A DNA stretch of 64,000 nt, taken from contig NZ_CP127385.1 of the NCBI RefSeq assembly GCF_030378205.1, positions 5,372,001-5,436,000 on the forward strand, read 5' to 3'. This document shows, piece after piece, positions 1 through 7,809 of the stretch. This DNA comes from Bradyrhizobium sp. NP1. GTDB lineage: Bacteria; Pseudomonadota; Alphaproteobacteria; Rhizobiales; Xanthobacteraceae. A model generated the notes under the pieces. The model was not told where the DNA came from, did not search any database, and saw only the letters and a program-made list of their open reading frames with translations. How positions within the stretch are numbered: position 1 is the first letter of the stretch; the number at the start of each line of letters is the position of its first letter. The position numbers and the translations under genes are program-made.

Positions 1-1
1 T

Positions 2-478
2 TTCAAATCGGACGGCGTCGACATCGCCATCCGGTTCGGCATGGGCGATTGGAAAGGACTGCGGGCCATCAAGCTTCTCGATGAAGAATTCTTCCCGGTA
101 TGCAGTCCGGGCCTCAACGGCGGCCGTCTGCCGAAAGATCCTGCATCGATGTTGTCGGAGCCGCTGCTGATCGACCGCAACCTGTCGTGGCGCGCCTGGT
201 TCAGGTCCGCCGGCTTGAAGCTTGATCGCGATATCGTGGGGACTTCCTTTACCGATACGAACGCGCTGATGGAGGCTGCCGTAGCAGGGCAAGGCATTGC
301 GCTGGGGCGTCTGTCGGTCACGCGATCCGATCTGCTGGCGGGCAAACTGGTTCGCCTCTCCGAACACAGCTTGCGCGTTTCCTACTGCCACTATGTGGCT
401 TACCCGGTCGCTTCAGAGTCCAACCCGGCCTTGGTGGCTTTCCGGGACTGGCTGATCGAAGAGGCCCGCCGTAGCTAG
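2..478 (+). CDS. LysR-family transcriptional regulator, C-terminal part (gene truncated by window edge)
   Basis: The frame is open from the first bases and ends at TAG 476-478, so about 158 residues of a longer protein are visible. They match the effector-binding half of a LysR regulator of the GcvA type: the opening residues SDGVDIAIRFGMGDW and the later MEAAVAGQGIALGR are typical of the periplasmic-binding-like fold. The N-terminal helix-turn-helix lies upstream of the window. LysR proteins usually control a neighbouring, often divergent, gene, but that neighbour is not visible. An ATG at 41 exists inside the frame but is not a real start, because the fold begins before it. Target and effector are unknown. 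Confidence 0.85.
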   Translation, partial: FKSDGVDIAIRFGMGDWKGLRAIKLLDEEFFPVCSPGLNGGRLPKDPASMLSEPLLIDRNLSWRAWFRSAGLKLDRDIVGTSFTDTNALMEAAVAGQGIALGRLSVTRSDLLAGKLVRLSEHSLRVSYCHYVAYPVASESNPALVAFRDWLIEEARRS

Positions 479-736
479 AAGGTTGTCCCTGGGCGGACGG
501 TGCACTCGTCAATAAATCGCTCGCATGGATGGTTCACAAACCAACCACGCAGACCTACCATTGTTGGCGCAATTTTTGTCTTTGAGGCACCCTATCGGGG
601 TCAGATGACCATGAGCCCAACAAGGAAGACGTGATCGTCGCGAGGAAAATTCAGGCCGCTGAGGCCGTTCAACCGGCGACCAGACGCATTCCGAGAAGAG
701 CTGCATTTTCTGGTCGGATAACGAGGGAGGGAATTT

Positions 737-1717
737 ATGAACATGTCATTGGCCCGCGCCCTGATTTGCTCGTTCACGATTGCCGGCTCCCTCTTCCTGG
801 TGGAAGCCGCGCCGGCGCAAGGCATCTTCCGCACTGAGGTCTATCCGGTGCAGACAGTCACGCTCAGCACAACCGATTTCCTGCTCGGCAAAAAAGACGG
901 CAAGCCCGCGATGATCGCGGGCGAGCTGCGCATACCGAAGCCCGGAACCGACCGACTGCCAGCCGTCGTCCTCATCCACGGCTCGGGCGGAGTCGGCTTC
1001 AATACCGGCATGTGGGTGGACGAGCTGAACAAGGCGGGTTTCGCTACATTTGTCGCCGACAGCTTCACAGGCCGTGGGATTACCAACACCATTACCGATC
1101 AAGCGCAGCTTTCATCCTACACGATGATGAACGATGCCTTTGCTGCGCTTGCCGTGCTCGCGAAGCATCCGCGCATCGATCCGGACAAGATTGCCATCAT
1201 GGGTTTCTCGAAGGGGGCCGTCCCCTCGCTTTACGCCAGCATGGACCGTTTCCAGAGCGCCTACGCGCCCGAGGGCGCGAGCTTTGCCGCCTATATCGGT
1301 TTCTACACGCCCTGCAATACCGCGCTGATCGGTGACGAGAAAGTAAGCGCAAAGCCGATCCGGCTTTATCACGGCCTCGCGGATGACTGGGTGCCGGTCG
1401 GCCCGTGCCGCGATTACGTGGCGCGGCTGAAGAAGGCTGGCGCCAACGTGGAGCTCGTTGAATATCCCGGTGCCTACCATGCTTTCGACTACCAGACGAT
1501 TCCGGGCACGATGCGGCTTCCGCAGGCGCAGACTTCGCGCAATTGCCGCTTCGAGGAAAAGCCGCAGGGCGTGATCATCAACAGCGATACCGGCCAGCCC
1601 GCCAGTTTCAGCGATCCCTGTATCGAGCGTGGCGTCACGATCGCCTATAATGCCGAGGCGACCGACGCCGCTCGCAAGGACGTCGTCGCGTTTCTCGGCA
1701 AGCTTTTCAACAAGTAA
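737..1717 (+). CDS. Exported dienelactone hydrolase-like alpha/beta hydrolase
   Basis: The product is 326 residues with a signal peptide of about 28 residues ending APAQG, so the enzyme is probably periplasmic. The alpha/beta hydrolase triad is readable: the nucleophile elbow GFSKGA (Ser158), an Asp in HGLADDW (about 217) and a His in YPGAYHAFD (248). The oxyanion region VVLIHGSGG precedes the elbow. It belongs to the dienelactone hydrolase family, whose members hydrolyse esters or lactones; here the nucleophile is Ser rather than the Cys of true dienelactone hydrolase, so the substrate is open. A GGGAGGGA ribosome site sits 6-7 bases before the ATG. It is followed by a convergent gene, so it is probably monocistronic. 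Confidence 0.85.
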   Translation: MNMSLARALICSFTIAGSLFLVEAAPAQGIFRTEVYPVQTVTLSTTDFLLGKKDGKPAMIAGELRIPKPGTDRLPAVVLIHGSGGVGFNTGMWVDELNKAGFATFVADSFTGRGITNTITDQAQLSSYTMMNDAFAALAVLAKHPRIDPDKIAIMGFSKGAVPSLYASMDRFQSAYAPEGASFAAYIGFYTPCNTALIGDEKVSAKPIRLYHGLADDWVPVGPCRDYVARLKKAGANVELVEYPGAYHAFDYQTIPGTMRLPQAQTSRNCRFEEKPQGVIINSDTGQPASFSDPCIERGVTIAYNAEATDAARKDVVAFLGKLFNK

Positions 1718-1764
1718 CGAAGTAAGTGGACATCGGCATTCGTGGGTACCGCGCTCACTCTGCG

Positions 1765-2550
1765 CTACGTGAAGCTCGCCTTCACCGTGCCCAAGCCGTC
1801 AAGCTCCATGCGCACGCGGTCGCCGGCGGAAAGCCACACCGTCTTCACCAGGCTTCCGGTGAGCACGATCTGGCCGGCATGCAGGCCCTTGCCCTCGGCG
1901 GCGAGATGATTGGCGAGCCAGGCCAGCGCCTGGTGCGGATGGCCGAGCACGTCGGCGCCGCTGCCGCGGCCGGCCTCGGCGCCGTTGACGAGCGCGCGGC
2001 CCGTGACCTTGAGCAGGTCGGGCGCGGAGGAACGGGACACCGGCTTGCCGAGCACGCAGGCCGCGGCAAAGAAATCGTCCGCGACCAGCGTCGGCGCGCC
2101 CAGTGTCTCCCACTGCTCGTAGCGGTCGTCGACGATCTCGATCGCCGGAAAATAGGCCTCGATCGCCTCCATCACCCACTCGGCGGTGAACGGCTCTTCC
2201 GATGCCGAAAGGTTGCGCGCCAGCCGCACGGCGATCTCGCATTCGACGCCGACACGGACAAAGTCCGACGCCGCAAGCCGCACACCGGACTCATGGACGC
2301 CGCGCGCGAACACGCCGCCGGCGCATGGATGCGGGATGCCAAGATATTCCTGCATCACCTTGCTGGTGCAGCCGATCTTGTAGCCGACCAGCGCGCCGGT
2401 CTGCGGCAGCAGCAGGTCATGCACCGCGCGCTGGACGCGGTAGCCGTCGTCCAGCGTCCTGGGCGCGATGTCGGGCGCGAGCGCCGAAAGCCCGATGCGG
2501 TTGCGGCGGGCGGTGGCAATCGTCTGGGCGGCGGCAAGGATGGGGTCCAT
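1765..2550 (-). CDS. 2-keto-4-pentenoate hydratase / fumarylacetoacetase-fold enzyme
   Basis: The 261-residue product belongs to the MhpD/HpaH group of the fumarylacetoacetate hydrolase fold, which hydrates 2-hydroxydienoates in meta-cleavage pathways or decarboxylates related oxo-acids. Visible signatures are GYKIGCTS (catalytic Lys about 58) and the metal-ligand pair VECEIAV (Glu103, Glu105), followed by a conserved C-terminal TGSLVKTVWLSAGDRVRMELDG block (positions about 232-253). The frame stays open upstream to an ATG at 2613, giving 21 extra residues. The ATG at 2550 is preferred because family members begin close to this point and GGGAG lies upstream. No other meta-cleavage genes are adjacent, so the physiological substrate cannot be assigned. 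Confidence 0.8.
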   Translation of the reverse strand: MDPILAAAQTIATARRNRIGLSALAPDIAPRTLDDGYRVQRAVHDLLLPQTGALVGYKIGCTSKVMQEYLGIPHPCAGGVFARGVHESGVRLAASDFVRVGVECEIAVRLARNLSASEEPFTAEWVMEAIEAYFPAIEIVDDRYEQWETLGAPTLVADDFFAAACVLGKPVSRSSAPDLLKVTGRALVNGAEAGRGSGADVLGHPHQALAWLANHLAAEGKGLHAGQIVLTGSLVKTVWLSAGDRVRMELDGLGTVKASFT

Positions 2551-2729
2551 GACGGCCGAGCCTACTCCCGCCGATGGGGCGATGGTAGCCGCCTTAACGT
2601 GCCAAAGCTCCACGGCAGACGCCGCAGCGATCGGCTTGTTTTCGAAAACAAAAATGGCCGCAGTTCAACCGGAGCCTGATCGCCCCGGAAGCGGGCCGCA
2701 TCCACCAATGAACCCTGAAGAGCGCCAAC

Positions 2730-2753
2730 AAAAAAGGCGGCTGAAGCGCCGCC
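2730..2753 (-). terminator. Rho-independent terminator of dksA
   Basis: Read on the minus strand, a perfect 6-bp G+C stem (GGCGGC/GCCGCC, loop of 6) is followed directly by six T residues. It starts at the base next to the dksA stop codon (2754-2756), so it terminates that transcript with almost no 3' leader. Confidence 0.85.
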
Positions 2754-3179
2754 CTACTCGTCCCGATAAACCTTCTCGCGTTTCTCGTGACGCTCCTGCG
2801 CCTCCACCGACAGCGTTGCGATCGGCCTTGCCTCGAGCCGTTTCAGCGAGATCGGCTCGCCGGTCTCCTCGCAATAGCCGTATGTGTTGTCCTCGATCCG
2901 CTGCAGCGCTGCGTCGATCTTGGAGATCAGCTTGCGCTGGCGGTCGCGGGCACGCAGTTCGATCGCGCGGTCGGTCTCGGATGATGCGCGGTCGGCGAGA
3001 TCGGGATGGTTGACGTTCTCTTCCTGCAGGGCCTGCAACGTGATCTTTGCTTCCCTCAGGATCTCTTCTTTCCAGGCCAGCAGCTTGGCACGAAAATACT
3101 CGCGCTGGCGATCGTTCATGAAAGGCTCTTTTTCGGAAGGCCGGTAGTTCTTCAACTTTTCCAAGGGCAGCCCACTCAT
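2754..3179 (-). CDS. dksA: RNA polymerase-binding transcription factor DksA (single-cysteine type)
   Basis: The 141-residue protein has the DksA layout: an N-terminal helix, a long coiled coil (about 35-95) with the acidic tip DLADRASSETD (60-70), then the C-terminal globular motif GYCEETGEPISLKRLEARP. DksA enters the secondary channel of RNA polymerase and, with ppGpp, adjusts promoter output during the stringent response. In the enterobacterial protein four cysteines bind zinc; here only Cys103 remains, the other positions being Thr106, Ser124 and Ala127, a pattern seen in alphaproteobacterial homologues. The start at 3179 keeps the basic leader LEKLKNYRPSEKEPF; a second ATG at 3119 is possible. 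A strong terminator abuts the stop codon. Confidence 0.93.
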   Translation of the reverse strand: MSGLPLEKLKNYRPSEKEPFMNDRQREYFRAKLLAWKEEILREAKITLQALQEENVNHPDLADRASSETDRAIELRARDRQRKLISKIDAALQRIEDNTYGYCEETGEPISLKRLEARPIATLSVEAQERHEKREKVYRDE

Positions 3180-3329
3180 TCGCGAAAGGCGAACGAAGGA
3201 GTTCCGTTCGCGCGCGCCTTATATAGCGACGACATGTCACAGACAATATCGGCAAGCCGCGCCAGCCCGCCGGCGACCGGCCGTGCACAGGCTAATCCGC
3301 CGGGCCGGCCCTGGCGGCCCGGGGGAACA

Positions 3330-3941
3330 TCAATAGCCGACCGTGAAACGCTGCCGGACATGGGCGGGCCGCTCGATCTCGTCGGCCAGCGCCACGGCGA
3401 AGTCCTCAAAGGAGATCCAGCTTTTGCCGTCCGGGTCGGTCAGTAGCCGGTCACCGCCCAGGCGGAACCTTCCGGTCCGGTCCCCCACGGTGAACAGGGC
3501 CGAGGGCGACAGGAAGCTCCAGTTGAGCTCCTTTTCCTGCGCGAGGCGGTCGAGAAACGCGGCGCCTTTTTCGGCTTCCGGCTTGTAGGCGGCGGGAAAG
3601 TCCGCCGTGGTCACGAGCCGCACGCCCGGGGCGACCTCCAGGCTGCCGGCGCCGCCGACCACGAGGTAGCGGCCGACCCCGGCATCCCTGACCGCCCCGA
3701 TCAGCCGCTCCGGGTCGCTGTCGAGGAAGCGGACGGAACTCACGGCAACATCCTGGCCGGCGAGCAGCCGGGTAAGCCCGGCGCGGTCCTGCGCGTCGCC
3801 CGCGACCGCGGTGACATGGGGGAGCGCGGCGATGTTTTCGGGGTGCCGGGCGATGGCGGTCACGGTGTGGCCGCGGCGGGCAAGTTCCGCTGTTATCCGC
3901 GAGCCAGCCTGCCCGGAGGCGCCGATGACGGCGATCTTCAT
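3330..3941 (-). CDS. NAD(P)H-binding Rossmann protein, NmrA/YwnB-like
   Basis: The protein has 203 residues and opens with MKIAVIGASGQAGSRI, the nucleotide-binding glycine motif of atypical short-chain dehydrogenases of the NAD(P)H-binding (NmrA/YwnB-like) group. These often act as quinone or azo-type reductases or redox sensors. Further support comes from VAGDAQD, which follows the second strand, and YLVVGGAGSLEV. The gene is divergent from an HxlR regulator across a perfect 19-bp inverted repeat 16-34 bases upstream of the start codon. Repression by that regulator and release by an electrophile or quinone is the likely control, as for yodB-azoR pairs; this is inference. Confidence 0.85.
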   Translation of the reverse strand: MKIAVIGASGQAGSRITAELARRGHTVTAIARHPENIAALPHVTAVAGDAQDRAGLTRLLAGQDVAVSSVRFLDSDPERLIGAVRDAGVGRYLVVGGAGSLEVAPGVRLVTTADFPAAYKPEAEKGAAFLDRLAQEKELNWSFLSPSALFTVGDRTGRFRLGGDRLLTDPDGKSWISFEDFAVALADEIERPAHVRQRFTVGY

Positions 3942-3956
3942 GCGATTCTCCTATGG

Positions 3957-3975
3957 TAGTAACCAATGGTTACTA
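3957..3975. promoter_or_regulatory. Probable HxlR operator, perfect 19-bp inverted repeat
   Basis: TAGTAACCA, one centre base, then TGGTTACTA: two perfectly complementary 9-base arms in the gap between the divergent genes at 3941 and 4044. HxlR proteins bind such near-symmetric GTAAC-type palindromes, so this is the natural site for the adjacent regulator and would control both genes. Confidence 0.7.
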
Positions 3976-4043
3976 GATATCGCTTTACGTGCAGGTGTTA
4001 AGAGCGCACTTTAAGCCGACCAGCTAACGCCGGAGTAACCGCC

Positions 4044-4412
4044 ATGAAGCGTGCCAATTGCTATGCCGCCGACTGCCCGACGCGGCAGATCCTCGATCGC
4101 ATCGGCGACAAATGGGCGGTGCTGATCCTGCTCCTGCTGCGCGATGAGCCCATGCGGTTCAATGCGTTGCGGCGGGCGATTGAAGGGATTTCGCAGAAGA
4201 TGCTGTCACAGGTGCTCAAGAGCCTGGAGCGCGACGGGCTGGTGCGGCGGCGCGCGATCGCGACCGTCCCCGTGACGGTCGAATATTCGATCACCCCGCT
4301 CGGGGCGACGCTCGCCGGCGCGGTCGATGGCTTGCGCGACTGGGCCGAGAGCAACCTGAAGGATGTGCTGGCGGCGCAGCGCCGCTACGACGCCCAGCTC
4401 AAGGCCGCATAG
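4044..4412 (+). CDS. HxlR-family transcriptional regulator
   Basis: The 122-residue protein is a single winged-helix domain of the HxlR/MarR-like class. It has the family signature CPTRQILDRIGDKWAVLIL (residues 11-29) with the N-terminal cysteines Cys6 and Cys11, then the recognition region ISQKMLSQVLKSLERDGLV and the wing with TVEYSITPLG. HxlR members sense electrophiles, quinones or formaldehyde, often through the conserved Cys near the N-terminus. It is divergent from the NAD(P)-binding protein at 3330-3941 and shares the palindrome at 3957-3975. A CGGAGTAACC ribosome site precedes the ATG. Confidence 0.9.
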   Translation: MKRANCYAADCPTRQILDRIGDKWAVLILLLLRDEPMRFNALRRAIEGISQKMLSQVLKSLERDGLVRRRAIATVPVTVEYSITPLGATLAGAVDGLRDWAESNLKDVLAAQRRYDAQLKAA

Positions 4413-4483
4413 CAGTGGCTATGCGTGCGCGTGAAGAAAAGCGCGTCACAATGGAAATGGCGGCGTGAGATGGTTTTGATCGC

Positions 4484-4556
4484 CCGGTCACCGCGCGGAC
4501 AGCATCAGCCGGTCACCGGGCGGGTGGAATCAGCACCGTCCGGTCACCGGGCGGAC
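4484..4556. repeat. Three imperfect copies of a 17-bp GC-rich repeat
   Basis: CCGGTCACCGGGCGGAC-like units begin at 4484, 4509 and 4540. The first has CGCGG in place of GGGCG, and the second ends in GG instead of AC. Each contains the short palindrome CCGGTCACCGG. They fill the gap between the convergent hxlR-type gene and fliX. A terminator function is not evident because no T run follows. Confidence 0.6.
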
Positions 4557-4560
4557 GCGA

Positions 4561-4974
4561 TCAGAATTGGCCGGCCTTGGCGAGCTCGACCTCGACCCGC
4601 AATTCGATCTCGGACAGCACCGCGTCGAGGCCCGGATCACCCGAGGAGGTCTTCAGGTTGGCCGCGGCGTCGCGCAGCCGGCTCACCGTGGAACCGTCCA
4701 GCGTGCCAGACAGCAGCGACAGCTTGAGGTCGTCGAGCACGTCAAGCGCGCCCCTGCCCCGCTGCACCGATCGCCGCCGCCGCTCGGCCGGATCTTCCGC
4801 GATGCCCTGCAGCGCCAGCAGCGCATCGATGCCGGCGGCGGCCTTGGGCGCTGCCGCCTGCCGCGTCTCCTGGGCCGAGGTCGCATCCGGCAGCGTGAAG
4901 CCGCTCGATGAGGTCCGCCTGGTGCTCGTCGCCGGCGATCCAAGCGAGGTGCCGTTCGGTCCGTAGATGCGCAT
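4561..4974 (-). CDS. fliX: Flagellar assembly regulator FliX
   Basis: The 137-residue protein begins MRIYGPNGTS and contains GFTLPDA and the block from IDALLALQGI to SVQRGRGALDVLDDLKLSLL, followed by a C-terminal SEIELRVEVELAK helix. This is the FliX family, about 139 residues in Caulobacter, where FliX works with the sigma-54 activator FlbD to couple flagellar basal-body assembly to late gene expression. The frame continues upstream to 5133, but that part is low in family resemblance and overlaps the promoter, so the ATG at 4974 is chosen. It is divergent from flgI, the same arrangement as in Caulobacter. A sigma-54 type promoter and a near-consensus CtrA box lie upstream. Confidence 0.9.
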   Translation of the reverse strand: MRIYGPNGTSLGSPATSTRRTSSSGFTLPDATSAQETRQAAAPKAAAGIDALLALQGIAEDPAERRRRSVQRGRGALDVLDDLKLSLLSGTLDGSTVSRLRDAAANLKTSSGDPGLDAVLSEIELRVEVELAKAGQF

Positions 4975-5017
4975 GGTGATGATCCCGCCGAGTTGAGGCG
5001 AGCATCGACCGGTTATG

Positions 5018-5034
5018 GTTAACGGGGCGTAAAC
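5018..5034 (-). promoter_or_regulatory. Near-consensus CtrA box between fliX and flgI
   Basis: On the minus strand the site reads TTTA-CGCCCCG-TTAAC, one base off the CtrA consensus TTAA-N7-TTAAC. It is about 45 bp upstream of the fliX start. CtrA control of fliX is established in Caulobacter; here it is inferred from the motif. Confidence 0.5.
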
Positions 5035-5060
5035 AGCCCGGCAAAAACTGCCGCGCACGC

Positions 5061-5076
5061 GGCACTTTCGGTGCCA
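5061..5076 (-). promoter_or_regulatory. Sigma-54 type promoter for fliX
   Basis: Minus strand TGGCACCGAAAGTGCC has the invariant GG and GC doublets 10 bases apart, as required for a -24/-12 promoter, with a full TGGCAC -24 element. The -12 element GTGC deviates from TTGC. The core is also palindromic, so a regulator-binding role is an alternative. It would give a fliX leader of roughly 75 bases. Confidence 0.6.
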
Positions 5077-5150
5077 CGGCAAGGATCGTCTGACCCGGCT
5101 CTCCACAATTTTAATGAAGGAAATCAGCAACATGGCTTTGCCGACGGGCG

Positions 5151-5166
5151 TGGCACGGCGCTCGCA
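5151..5166 (+). promoter_or_regulatory. Sigma-54 type promoter for flgI
   Basis: TGGCACGGCGCTCGCA carries a perfect TGGCAC -24 element and GC at -12 with the obligatory 10-base spacing between GG and GC. Transcription would start near 5177, about 70 bases before the flgI start codon. Class III/IV ring and hook genes of alphaproteobacteria are commonly sigma-54 dependent. Confidence 0.7.
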
Positions 5167-5246
5167 TGGAAGAATGCGGACCGTGGTCCGTCATGGGAGT
5201 GGCGGATCGGTCCTCAAGTCTTACGGCCTCAGGCGGGGAGCAGAGG

Positions 5247-6371
5247 ATGTCGAGTGTTTACTGGGCAAGGTTGGTTGGCGCGGCGGGTGCCGTGCTGGCG
5301 GCGTTCGCGCTGTCGATGACGCCCGTGGGCGCGACCTCCCGCATCAAGGACCTCGCCAATATCGAGGGCGTGCGGCAGAACCAGCTCATCGGCTACGGCC
5401 TCGTCGTCGGTCTCAACGGCACCGGCGACACGCTCAACAACATCCCCTTCACCAAGCAGTCCCTGCAGGCGATGCTCGAGCGCATGGGCGTCAACATCCG
5501 CGGCGCCACCATCCGCACCGGCAATGTCGCGGCCGTCATGGTGACCGGCAACCTGCCGCCGTTCGCCACCCAGGGCACGCGGATGGACGTCACGGTCTCC
5601 GCGCTCGGCGACGCCAAGAATCTGATGGGCGGCACCCTGCTCGTCACGCCGCTGTTAGGTGCCGACGGCAACGTCTATGCGGTGGCGCAGGGCTCGCTCG
5701 CAATCGGCGGCTTCCAGGCCGAAGGCGCCGCCGCAACCGTCACCCGCGGCGTGCCGACGGTGGGCCGCATCGCCAACGGCGCCATCATCGAGCGCGAGAT
5801 CGAGTTCGCGCTCAACCGGCTGCCCAATGTGCGGCTCGCGCTGCGCAACGCCGACTTCACCACCGCGAAGCGGATCGCGGCCGCCGTCAACGATTTCCTC
5901 GGCGCCAAGGCCGCCGAGCCGATCGATCCCTCCACCGTGCAGCTTTCGATCCCGGCGGAGTTCAAGGGCAACGTCGTCGCCTTCCTGACCGAGATCGAGC
6001 AGCTGCAGGTCGATCCCGACCAGGCCGCCAAGATCATCATCGACGAGCGAAGCGGGATCATCGTGATGGGACGCGACGTCCGCGTCGCCACGGTCGCGGT
6101 CGCGCAGGGCAACCTCACCGTCACCATCTCCGAGAGCCCGCAGGTGAGCCAGCCCAATCCGTTGTCGCGCGGCCGCACCGTGGTGACGCCGCGCACCAGC
6201 GTCGGCGTCAGCGAAGACGGCAAGAAACTCGCCGTGGTCAAGGATGGCGTGTCGCTGCAGCAACTCGTCGACGGGCTGAACGGGCTCGGCATCGGTCCGC
6301 GCGACCTGATCAGCATTCTGCAGGCGATCAAGGCCGCCGGCGCGATCGAAGCCGACATCGAGGTGATGTGA
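5247..6371 (+). CDS. flgI: Flagellar P-ring protein FlgI
   Basis: The 374-residue protein carries a cleavable signal peptide (about residues 1-30) and then the FlgI hallmark RIKDLANIEGVRQNQLIGYG followed by GLVVGLNGTGD. The C-terminal VSLQQLVDGLNGLGIGPRDLISILQAIKAAGA is equally diagnostic. FlgI is exported by Sec and polymerises around the rod in the peptidoglycan layer as the P ring. The start at 5247 is chosen because GGGGAGCAGAGG lies just upstream and the signal peptide follows; in-frame ATGs further upstream would add a non-signal leader. The TGA stop overlaps the ATG of flgJ by one base, so the two are translationally coupled. Confidence 0.96.
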   Translation: MSSVYWARLVGAAGAVLAAFALSMTPVGATSRIKDLANIEGVRQNQLIGYGLVVGLNGTGDTLNNIPFTKQSLQAMLERMGVNIRGATIRTGNVAAVMVTGNLPPFATQGTRMDVTVSALGDAKNLMGGTLLVTPLLGADGNVYAVAQGSLAIGGFQAEGAAATVTRGVPTVGRIANGAIIEREIEFALNRLPNVRLALRNADFTTAKRIAAAVNDFLGAKAAEPIDPSTVQLSIPAEFKGNVVAFLTEIEQLQVDPDQAAKIIIDERSGIIVMGRDVRVATVAVAQGNLTVTISESPQVSQPNPLSRGRTVVTPRTSVGVSEDGKKLAVVKDGVSLQQLVDGLNGLGIGPRDLISILQAIKAAGAIEADIEVM

Positions 6372-6721
6372 TGCAGACGCCGTTCGTGCCCAGCCTCCCC
6401 TCCGGGACCGCGATGCCGAGCTACAATGGCCATCCGGACTACGACCTCGCCAACGCGCTCACGAAAGTCTCGCCGCAGCAGCAGGCCAAGGCCAAGTCCA
6501 CCGCGACCGACTTCGAGGCGGTGTTCCTGAACTCGATGTTTTCGCAGATGACGAGCGGCCTCAAGGGCGACGGCCCGTTCGGCAACACGCCCGGCACCGG
6601 CATCTGGCGCTCGATGCTGACCGAGCAATATTCGAAATCCTTCGCCAGGGCGGGCGGCGTCGGCATCTCGACCGAAGTCTATCGCACCCTGATCCTGCAG
6701 CAGGCCAAGCGCGCGAGCTAA
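6371..6721 (+). CDS. flgJ: Rod-binding protein FlgJ-type / CheL
   Basis: The 116-residue protein contains STATDFEAVFLNSMFSQMTS and GTGIWRSMLTEQYSKSFA, the conserved parts of the rod-binding (FlgJ N-terminal) domain. The C-terminal peptidoglycan hydrolase domain of enterobacterial FlgJ is absent, as is usual in alphaproteobacteria, where the short form is also called CheL and scaffolds the rod. The ATG overlaps the flgI stop (ATGA-like junction), giving tight coupling. The same reading frame is open far upstream across flgI, but only this part is real. Confidence 0.9.
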   Translation: MQTPFVPSLPSGTAMPSYNGHPDYDLANALTKVSPQQQAKAKSTATDFEAVFLNSMFSQMTSGLKGDGPFGNTPGTGIWRSMLTEQYSKSFARAGGVGISTEVYRTLILQQAKRAS

Positions 6722-6736
6722 CCGGGAGGACAACAG

Positions 6737-7228
6737 ATGAGCCCACACGCACAACGACGCGAGGCACCCGCGCCGGCTCCGACCGCCACCAGCGCCGCCG
6801 AGGCGCGCAAGCTCGCCGAGAATCTGATGGACGCGATGAGCGCCCTGCTCGGCGTCATCGAGCGAGAGACCGAGCTGGTGCGTGCCGGCAAGCTGCGCGA
6901 GGCGATGGCGTTCGAGCCGCAGAAGAGCGAGCTGTCGCGCCGTTACGTCGCCGCGGTCGGACAATTGAAGGCGAGCCAGAAGTATCTCTCGCAGACTGCG
7001 CCGGATCTGTTGACCACGCTGCATCGCCACCACGACACCTTCCGCGCCATGCTGCAGGTCAACCTCACCGTGCTCGCGACCGCCCATGCGGTGTCGGAAA
7101 GCATCGTGCGCGGCGTCAACGCCGAGGTGCAGCGCCGCAACATTCCGAGCACCTACACCGCCGCCGGCCGCCAGGCTGCTCCCGGGCCGCGCCACATGAC
7201 GCCGCTCGCGGTCAGCCGCTCGCTCTGA
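6737..7228 (+). CDS. FlgN-like flagellar export chaperone
   Basis: The 163-residue protein is largely helical and has a disordered Ala/Pro-rich start, then ENLMDAMSALLGVIERETELVRAGKL (positions about 29-54), a pattern of the FlgN family in which an early helix carries ERE-L. FlgN chaperones deliver FlgK and FlgL to the export gate in the cytoplasm. The gene starts 15 bases after flgJ with a GGGAGGACAACAG ribosome site, so it belongs to the flgI operon. Sequence similarity within FlgN is weak, so the name rests partly on context. Confidence 0.7.
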   Translation: MSPHAQRREAPAPAPTATSAAEARKLAENLMDAMSALLGVIERETELVRAGKLREAMAFEPQKSELSRRYVAAVGQLKASQKYLSQTAPDLLTTLHRHHDTFRAMLQVNLTVLATAHAVSESIVRGVNAEVQRRNIPSTYTAAGRQAAPGPRHMTPLAVSRSL

Positions 7229-7381
7229 GCGCTCGCGCGAAAAGCGACATTTTTCTTCAAATGCCCGCGCCGCCTTCAGTGCGGCGTTCAGCGCGTTTGC
7301 TAACACGGTATTTGCACGGAGCGGATACGCTTGAAATCAAGGAGGGTCGGGATTTCATTTTAGGCGAGCCAGGAGGCTGCC

Positions 7382-7747
7382 ATGAGTACCGATTTCAGCA
7401 TCAGGCCGGTGGGGGCACCGGCCCCATCGCCTGTTGTGCCGCCGCCGAGCAAGGCCACGAACGAAGCGGTCACGACCGAGCTTCCTGCAAGCCAGAGCGT
7501 CACGGCGTCGGATGCTGCTGTGTCCGCGAGCAACGATCCGCAACTGGCGAGCACCGACATCTCGCATCAGGCGTACTTCGATCGGACCGCGGCCACGTTG
7601 GTTTATCAGGTGGTGGACCAGCGGACCGATCAGGTGGTCAGCCAATATCCTGACGATGCGGTGCTGCGCCGCCGCGCCTATTTCCACGCGCTTGATCTGA
7701 CGAAAGCCTCCGCGCCGCGCGCGCTTCCGACCGACCGGGTCGCCTGA
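7382..7747 (+). CDS. FlaG-like flagellar protein
   Basis: The 121-residue product has a long Ala/Pro/Ser-rich N-terminal half and a C-terminal AATLVYQVVDQRTDQVVSQYPD followed by DAVLRRRAYF. That half matches the FlaG pattern (vYkvvD-x-x-T-g-evvrqiPde). FlaG proteins affect filament length in other bacteria, mechanism uncertain. A GCCAGGAGGCTGCC site precedes the ATG. It lies 153 bases after the FlgN-like gene and is convergent with flaF, so it may be the last gene of the flgI transcript or have its own promoter. Confidence 0.65.
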   Translation: MSTDFSIRPVGAPAPSPVVPPPSKATNEAVTTELPASQSVTASDAAVSASNDPQLASTDISHQAYFDRTAATLVYQVVDQRTDQVVSQYPDDAVLRRRAYFHALDLTKASAPRALPTDRVA

Positions 7748-7809
7748 GCGCGGCGCACGTCGCGGCTGCACATTGTTTCGAGCGTTGCGCCGCTGGCGTG
7801 GGCGGGCGG

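Noticed and set aside
4484..4556. Terminator or CRISPR from the three 17-bp repeats
   Set aside because: Units are irregularly spaced (25 and 31 bp), with no T run and no conserved spacer length.
5114..6370. Long in-frame extension upstream of flgJ making a 535-residue protein
   Set aside because: The extension is the out-of-frame reading of flgI; only residues after the ATG at 6371 have family resemblance.
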